From: Bretschneidera sinensis
Taxonomy: Eukaryota > Streptophyta > Magnoliopsida > Brassicales > Akaniaceae
Direction of reading: 5' to 3'
NCBI GenBank assembly: GCA_023935145.1
Contig: CM043700.1
Coordinates: forward strand, 36,958,120-37,022,119
DNA length: 64,000 nt
Below the pieces are notes generated by a model that saw only the letters and a list, made by a program, of their open reading frames with translations, searched no databases and had not been told where the DNA came from. The translations under genes were made by a program, and so were the position numbers. Positions 57,601 through 64,000 of the stretch are shown here, in pieces (positions within the stretch are counted from its first letter, which is position 1; every line of letters starts with the position of its first letter).

Positions 57601-58822
57601 GATGATATTTATTTTTGTGTTGTCTCCAATGGTGACATGTCCTTCATCTCTTAGAGTTAGCTCTTTGAATACATTTTTATCACCGGTCATGTGCTTTGAG
57701 CATCCACTATCAAGGTACCAACAGTTACCTTTTTCTTTGGTGTGGAGATATATCTCATTTTCATCATCGATTGCCATAAGACATAGATTGGCAATTTCCT
57801 CATATCTGATTTCATTATCTGATGAGTCTTCTTCTTTGTCATCACTCCAAGTGGTTGCTATCATAGATTTTTTCTTGAAGCTCATGTATGGTTTGCTTGT
57901 TACCATACAATCGACCTTGATGTGACTAGGCTTCTTGCATCCATAGCACACAAGTGGTTCCCTTTTTGAAGTGGGATCCTTTGTGTAAGGTTTCTTGCTT
58001 TTCTTCAAGAACCTATGAAACCATTTGGGGATTAAAGCCAACTCACCATCTTCTTCGTTGCTCTTCATTTCTTCTTCCGTTTCCTCTTCTCTCTTGCGAG
58101 TAGAGGCTTTGAGAGCAATCACCTTTTTCTTCTTCTCATCATCATTGACAATGGGATTCATTTCTTCCATCTCATATGTCAACAATGACCCAATAAGTGT
58201 CTCAACATCAAGTTTGTTGAGATCTTTGGCCTCCTGAATGGCCGTCTTCTTTGGTTTCCAAGTAGGTGGCAGAGTTCTTAGGATTTTTCTTGTTAGTTTA
58301 AACTCCTCAATGTTCCTACCAAGAAGTTTCAAGCCATTAACAATAGTTGTGAAACGTGAGTGCATTTGAGAAATTGTTTCGTTAGGAGACATTCTAAAAG
58401 ATTCATATTTGGATATTAGCATATAGATTTTTTATTTTTGATTTTTTAACCTCACTAGTTCCTTCATATGTAACTTGCAATTTATCCCAAATCTCCTTAG
58501 CCGAAACACATGCAGAAATTTTATTGTATTTAGATATAACCAAAGCACAATGTAAAATACTTGTGGCTCTACTATTGAGAGACATCATTCTACAATCCTC
58601 ATCATTGAACTCAGTTTTGAATTTAGGCATTGTATGATTGATTTTTCCAATAATTATTTCCTTTGATGAAATTCTAGGTCCCTCTTCAATGACTCTCCAT
58701 AGATTATAATCCTGTCCTTCGACAAAGATTTTCATCATGTTTTTCCAATAGTTATAGTTGGAGCCATTGAACAAAGGAGACCTAGTGTAGGAATGTCCCT
58801 CAGAATAGCTATTTGCTGCCAT
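54678..58822 (-). pseudogene. SIRE-like Gag-Pol, unit B
   Basis: Gag start MAANSYSEGHS at 58,822, with the Trp codon intact that is a stop in unit A. A frame change at about 58,403-58,425 leads into a 364-codon stretch with the rest of Gag, the CCHC knuckle (CYGCKKPSHIKVDC), intact protease LDSGCSKHMTG and part of the pre-integrase region (to 57,328). Integrase 57,211-56,762 (MGKQTRISFK, HMDLFG), linker 56,507-56,031, RT 55,892-55,155 (LFQMDVNSAFLNS, GELTYFFGLQI, with the YVDD box across a stop near 55,600) and RNase H to the stop at 54,678. It is somewhat less damaged than the unit A copy but still inactive. Confidence 0.9.
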
Positions 58823-58883
58823 CGGATCAACTCAAGAATATTATGCCTGAAATTGAGAACCTGGCCTGATACCAATTATAGAC

Positions 58884-60029
58884 TGAGGTTTCAACCCAAG
58901 AGGGGGGATGAATTGGGTTTTTAAAACTTTAGCTAATTAATCGCAAGTTTATAAAAACAGATAAGACCACAAGCACATAAACAAGTAATATGTGCTATAA
59001 ACAAAAGACTTTAAGGAATAAAGGATGCAAACTCAATTTATAGTGGTTCGTCGATATCGAATTCGTTCTGACCCCTACGTCCACTCTCTTCAAGGAACCT
59101 CCTTGAAGTAATCCACTAAGAAACCTTAGTCGTGCAACTTCACGGGTGTTGCACAAACCTTACAATCAATCCCTTCCTCTTGGAAGCAAATCTCTTCCTC
59201 TCAGAAGCTAATATCTTCCTTTCGGAAGCTAATCCCTTTACAATAAATGCTGTAAAGTAAATGGTAAAGAGACAGCAATGAAAGCTAATACAACTGAATA
59301 ATATCTCTCTTTCAAGGTGAAGCTTGAAGAATGGCTCAAAAATAAATATTCCAAAGCTTTTGTGTATTAATGAGCAAAGTCTTGATTGAATGTGTAATAT
59401 CCTGTTTTGAAATGCTTAATAAAGTGGGTTTATATAGCCTTGATGTAATATAGCCATTTTGTTCTGATTTAGTACATCTTGTGCTGAAATTTCACGTCTC
59501 AACAGTCATAATTTTTGAATTACCAATCGACTAGATCTTAGTGCCGGTCGACTAGGTCAAGTGAACAGTCTCACCTTTTAAGGCTATGACTGGTACCAGT
59601 CAACTGGGACCTTCTGTCCAAAGTATCAGTCGACTAGTATGAGGCACCCAGTCGACTGGGGACACACTGTCCCATATTTCAGGCTTCTGGTATAAGTACC
59701 AGTCGACTGGATTGTCTCTAACCCAATTTTTCATTCATTGAAATGTTTTTTACTTTAAAACATTTAAATGAATTGTTTTGTTAAAAATGCTTATTTTTCA
59801 AAAAGAGCAATTCGACAAGCTTGTTACCTGAACCGGTGAGATTTACAACTTGATTTAATACCTTATATCTATACTAGATCTTCTGTCTTAACTTGGAGTT
59901 TGATTCAAGTTGAATTCTTGCACCTTGATTTCTGGCTGTATGCTTTTATCGCTTAATACACTTAGATAGCATTGTTAGTATAACAAGAGTTGTGTTTTGT
60001 TATCATTAAAATATAGGTGAGGGTCAACA
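58884..60029 (-). repeat. SIRE-like 5' LTR, unit B
   Basis: Partner LTR. Palindromes at about 59,520-59,710 are more degenerate (CCAATCGACTAG, CCGGTCGACTAG, CCAGTCAACTGG) than in the other LTRs. Confidence 0.9.
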
Positions 60030-62437
60030 ATATTAAATTAAAACGTTAGACTTTCAATTGCAAACACTAAGTTGAAGTTCAAAATTATGAACTAAAAATC
60101 TAAAATTAAAATATTTCCTAACTACAAGATTTTCATGTACTAGGCATGTGACATTTGCTTACCTCTCAAGGAACTGTTTCTTCCTGTTTTGGCAGCAGCA
60201 AGATTTTCATGTATGTGAGATTTGCTTACCTCTCAAGGAACTGTTTCTTCCAGTTTTGAAAGCACATACTGCTGCTAAAGCTGTTTTTTGGCAGCTGCTG
60301 CTATTTAGCTTTACCAATTACCATGCAAATTATGATGATAGTTTTAGATTTAGATTTAGCTATCTCACATACTACTGCTATTTAGCTTTAGATTTTCATA
60401 TATGATGATAGTTTGCAAATAATGTATGCAAATGTGGAACCAACAAAGTCCTAATGCCCCTAAGCTCATGAGCATCTCAAAGATTAATGATAAATCAAAC
60501 AGAAACTGACCTGCTGATTACTACCATGTTGACAGCAAAGCTTTGTTAAACTTCCAATAAGGAATTTATATGCAATTTAGCTAGCAAGAATTACTAATAT
60601 CATTTCCTGTTTTGTTTCTTGTTGTACTTCTATTCATATGAAATGATGTAATGTTTAAGTTGAAAGTCAAGATGGCAATTCATGCCATATCTTCGTGCTG
60701 TGGATTGTCATAAGGAGTCTAAAGAACAGCTTTGAGGTTCATCAGTATGCAACAATCAAGTAATTCAAATTGATGCCAAAGACAAACTCAATCCAAGAAA
60801 CATACACAACAAAAGGAGTCTAAAGGACAGTTTTAACTAAATTCACTCCCTCACTAACTATAACAAAACTGGAAAATATATACCCAGTTACATTCATGAT
60901 TAGTTTTTGAAATTAAATTGTACCAAGCAACCTCAAGCATAACACCAGGACCTTCAATCGATTTGATTCAATATATGGACCCATTTAGATGTTGCAGTTG
61001 CTAACATATTGAATTAATTTTCCAGCTCTAAACTTCAATTATCGAGCTCTTAGCATAATCCATACTCAGTATTACTGACTTAAACATCCAACAGATTTAA
61101 TCATGTTAAGAGGCAAATTTATCAAGAAACTCAGGCAACATTTTCATATCAACACCCAAACACTTAACTCGAAAAATAAAGAAAAGTGTTACAAATGCTT
61201 TTTAACAGTCCCAAATGAAGAACAATATTGACCACCATATGCTAAATTATAGACTTTTACATAATTATCCTGGATTTCAAATCTCATTATCCAAACCACA
61301 TATTCTTTAACATTAAAGAATTTTCCACTGGAATTGGTGAATTGAAAAGTCATTACTGAGAGATTTTAGAAATTATACTTGTTAGAAGTGAAAACTCAGT
61401 TTCTCGATCAAACCAGCAACAATGTCTTGAAGCACAGTGTTTTTCAAGATTTGATAAACCAGTCCGTGAATTCGATGGAGATGCTAGATTTGCGATTGCG
61501 TGGATCTAACAGAGACAATGATGAGTTCGAAAGAGAGGAAACAGTGACTGTGAATTTAATTAAGTGGCCAAGAAATATAAAATGAAATCAAGAAGACAAA
61601 AGATGAAGTTCTTGGAATTTATTAACAAAAGAGAACTGTTTGGAAGAAGGAAAAATTTTGTTTGGTTTCTCGGAAAATCTCAGAGAACTCAGAAGTTTTA
61701 GCTCATGCAACCAAAGATTCTCTTATCAAATGAGAAACTTACTCTGATTTAGGTTTTTTCTGGGATTTGAACTGAGGTAAAGCTGAGTGACAATATGTGT
61801 TTGGGAAGTAGGAAAATGAGAGGAAAATTTCTCTCCTCTCTTCTAGGTTTCTCGGAGCTCTCCGTAATTGTCGCAAGTTCTGTGGAAGAAGAAAGAGAGA
61901 CCTGGTTCAGAGAAAGAATGGACAAAGAAAGTGAAAAGAAAGGAAATAGGGAGGAGTTGTAGAGAGAGAGAAGATAGAGAGGAACAGTTTTGGAGAAGGA
62001 GAAAGAGAAGTCGCGTGAGTGAGAGAAAAGCTCTGTGAGTGTTTTTGGGACAGCGATGGAGGAAGAGAATTGGGAAAGTGAAAACTGGACAGTGTTTTAA
62101 GACTGAAAACGCCAATTGGGAGTTTTCAAATATCAGTGTTTGAAAACTTAGTTTTAGAAAACTGTGTTTAAAAATTGTTTTTCAACACTACTTATCAAAC
62201 ATATTACCCAGTGTTTGAAAAGTATTTTTAGAGTTTGAAAACCCTTTCCAAACAAGGCCTTTTATATTGGAAGTTCCCAACTTACCACTACAGTAGTCTG
62301 TACATGAGACAGTAACCGAGTAACTGACTAAGGTCACGTTTCGATTGTGCTAAATTAAAACCAAACCTAAATACTTTCGAAAGAAAAGTTGAGAAAGGAC
62401 CAATCAGATGCTTCCATTTGGGGTACTCTAGAACTAT
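60030..62437. other. Non-coding interval between SIRE-like element and heat shock gene, unit B
   Basis: Counterpart of 24,158-26,540 with small indels, and with the same local duplication near 60,155 and 60,222. No gene is supported. At about 62,438 it joins directly to the heat shock promoter flank, without the 2.74-kb segment of unit A. Confidence 0.5.
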
Positions 62438-62565
62438 AATTCTAGAAGAGAAAGTACATAAAAGAAAAAGCAAAAAAGAAAATCAAACAAGCAATTATTA
62501 TGTAAAGCAGTTAATATTATCGGCTAATAAATAGTTCTAAATACCTTCCACAACATTCTCGACGT

Positions 62566-62643
62566 TTTCCAGAAGTTCCTCACGCCCTCCATCTCTCTCC
62601 AGAAGCTTCCTTTTTCCCTCTTCCCCCGTCACCGCTATAAATA
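62566..62643 (+). promoter_or_regulatory. Heat shock promoter, unit B
   Basis: TTTCCAGAAG (62,566-62,575), CTCCAGAAGCTTCC (62,597-62,610) and TATAAATA (62,636-62,643). It matches unit A except for a short deletion just after the TATA region (GGGGGGGCCGAGATAAAA versus a longer unit A leader). Confidence 0.88.
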
Positions 62644-62751
62644 CACGGGGGGGGCCGAGATAAAAAACCAAATACAAAAGCAAAGCTCTCTCTTAATTAA
62701 CATTCCTCATATCTCTGTTTATCAAAAATTCCTCAAGCAAAGAAGAGAAAG

Positions 62752-63231
62752 ATGGATTTCAGGATGATGGGACTCGACTCACCACTCTTCTTGACTCTGC
62801 AAAACTTGGGGGAGCTAACAGATCATGAGACAGGAGACAAGCCCTCCTTCAACGCGCCAACAAGGACCTACGTGCGCGACGCCAAGGCCATGGCTGCAAC
62901 CCCCGCAGATGTGAAGGAGTACCCAAACTCTTACGTGTTCGTCATAGACATGCCCGGCTTGAAATCGTCGGATATCAAGGTGCAGGTGGAGGACGACAAT
63001 GTGCTGTTGATCAGCGGAGAGAGGAAGAGGGAAGAAGAGAAAGAAGGCGCTAAGTACGTGAGGATGGAGAGGAGGATCGGCAAGTTCATGAGAAAGTTCG
63101 CGCTGCCCGAGAATGCCAACACCGACGCGATATCGGCGGTTTGTCAGGATGGGGTCTTGACTGTTAACGTGGAGAAGTTGCCGCCACCGGAGCCCAAGAA
63201 GCCTAAGACTATTGAGGTTAAGATTGCTTAA
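62752..63231 (+). CDS. Class II cytosolic small heat shock protein, unit B copy
   Basis: 159 residues, intronless, differing from the unit A protein only at Ala46 and Ser88. It has the full alpha-crystallin domain ([45 protein letters not shown]) and the class II tail with IEV. Ser88 and Ala46 look like the commoner residues in the family, so unit B may be closer to the ancestral form; this is a judgement from memory of the family. It has its own heat shock elements and TATA box and is convergent with another NSUN5 copy. Expected to be functional. Confidence 0.97.
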   Translation: MDFRMMGLDSPLFLTLQNLGELTDHETGDKPSFNAPTRTYVRDAKAMAATPADVKEYPNSYVFVIDMPGLKSSDIKVQVEDDNVLLISGERKREEEKEGAKYVRMERRIGKFMRKFALPENANTDAISAVCQDGVLTVNVEKLPPPEPKKPKTIEVKIA

Positions 63232-63795
63232 TTAGGGGATTTGTGTTTACTGGGTGAGGTTTGATGCGTTATCTGGGAATAATTTGGGTTTCTTAAGTGT
63301 GAGTTGTGTTCTTGTTTGGCTGTCTTTTGGTGTTTTGAGTGTTGTTGTTTTAATGCGTTTTGGGTTCTGTTTAGCGAATTATAATGGGTTTGTTAGTAGG
63401 AGGGTGAATATATGTTATCGATGCAGATGATGCATCTCAAATTGTAATGAATGTACCTCCTATTTTCTATCTTCTCGTTTGATGCATTTAATATTTCCTC
63501 CTCCTTTTTATTTTTTTATCTTCTCATATTCTAACACCGTGTTCTCATATTCTAACACTGTGTTTTCTATCTTCTCGTTTGATGCATCTCAAATTGTAAC
63601 GAAGGTACCACATAGAGAAGGGCTTGAATTACAATGCCATTATGAAGAAGAATGGCAACAAAAAGATGCTAAGGACCCAAAGGTCAATAAATAAATCCAG
63701 ATGGATAGTTACCAAAGATCATCGTTTTTCATTATATGATCACGCAATGTAATCTGAAATTGGTACATAAAAAGTTAAGCTGAATTTCATCAGAT
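63232..63795. other. 3' region between small HSP and convergent NSUN5, unit B
   Basis: Matches 30,084-30,647 with few changes, including the same internal repeats (TTCTCATATTCTAACAC twice near 63,520-63,560). No gene is called. Confidence 0.5.
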
Positions 63796-64000
63796 CTATT
63801 TTTTTGTTTTGAGAATCATCTTTCTCATCAGATTAGGTTGACAATGCATCCATGTCTTGAACGTTTTAGTGCAGAGGAACGTCATTAAAATTTTCTTCCC
63901 GTTCACTCGTATTCTTTTACTACTACATTTCTCTGCTTTTAGAGCTTGTAAGGTGTTTCGGCTACTTTGAGTATGACTTTCTGAGTGACTGGCCATGCTT
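63796..64000 (-). pseudogene. NSUN5: NSUN5 last exon (f) at window edge
   Basis: The stop at 63,796 and the basic C-terminal tail match 30,648-30,852 with a few substitutions. The exon runs off the window before the site where the hAT sits in the middle copy, so it is unknown whether this third copy is intact. It is the 3' end of an NSUN5 gene that begins beyond 64,000. Called partial; it may well be functional. Confidence 0.75.

Larger units (their letters stand above)
50765..60029 (-). mobile_element. SIRE/Maximus-like Ty1-copia element, unit B
   Basis: 9,265-bp sister of 15,053-24,157. LTRs are 50,765-51,941 (1,177 bp) and 58,884-60,029 (1,146 bp). The PBS region at 58,861-58,874 reads CTGGCCTGATACCA, missing three bases relative to unit A (CTGACTCTGATACCA). 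It has Gag-Pol 58,822-54,678 and the extra ORF 54,019-52,623. Flanks are the same as in unit A (TATAC / ATATT), which confirms it was inherited through the duplication and is not a new insertion. Confidence 0.9.
36159..64000. repeat. Unit B of the tandem segmental duplication
   Basis: Counterpart of 1-30,852. It lacks copia-1: the intact target site is at 36,842-36,846. It also lacks the 2.74 kb foldback segment of unit A. It keeps a full-length copia-2 and a longer second NSUN5 copy. It is cut off by the window end inside the last NSUN5 exon, so at least a third NSUN5 copy must begin beyond 64,000. The offset between units changes at each indel, starting at 36,158. Confidence 0.93.

Noticed and set aside
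1..64000. tRNA, rRNA or other structured RNA genes
   Set aside because: None could be recognised. The only tRNA-related signals are retrotransposon primer-binding sites complementary to initiator Met-tRNA.

Overview
This window is nuclear plant DNA, most likely from a eudicot (no species can be named). It is AT-rich, with intron-split genes, Ty1-copia LTR retrotransposons primed by initiator Met-tRNA, a hAT and a PIF/Harbinger DNA transposon, and a plant-type class II cytosolic small heat shock protein. Nothing prokaryotic was seen.

The dominant fact is a large direct tandem duplication. Unit A (1 to about 30,852) re-aligns in the same order with unit B (36,159 to 64,000). Each unit reads, left to right: (i) the C-terminal-half exons of an NSUN5-type rRNA m5C methyltransferase on the minus strand; (ii) a Ty1-copia element (copia-2); (iii) a second, partial NSUN5 copy; (iv) a decayed PIF/Harbinger element; (v) a 9.1-9.3 kb Maximus/SIRE-like copia element with an extra ORF; (vi) about 2.4 kb of non-coding sequence; (vii) a small heat shock gene on the plus strand; (viii) the last NSUN5 exon, convergent with it. 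NSUN5 therefore runs across the unit junction. The middle NSUN5 gene has exons a-e at 38,270-36,173 and its last exon at 30,922-30,648.

The two units differ by clean events that order the history. SIRE, Harbinger, copia-2 and the NSUN5 partial repeat are in both units, so they predate the duplication. Later or unit-specific events are: a 5.7 kb copia-1 insertion in unit A (689-6382, empty site intact in unit B); a 5.1 kb hAT insertion (30,923-36,017) at base nine of the last exon of the middle NSUN5; a 5.1 kb deletion in unit A that fused copia-2 gag to an NSUN5 intron; a 2.74 kb segment only in unit A, holding a host-gene fragment and a 1.3 kb near-perfect foldback; and small tandem expansions.

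The only genes that look intact are the two small heat shock genes (29,604-30,083 and 62,752-63,231), each with heat-shock elements and a TATA box. All NSUN5 copies lack recognisable N-terminal exons in the window. Every transposon ORF set carries stops or frameshifts. The most unusual structure is a cluster of degenerate 12-bp palindromes (CCAGTCGACTGG) in the SIRE-like element. It occurs just upstream of the LTR TATA box and again just upstream of a TATA box before the extra ORF, which suggests that ORF has its own promoter.
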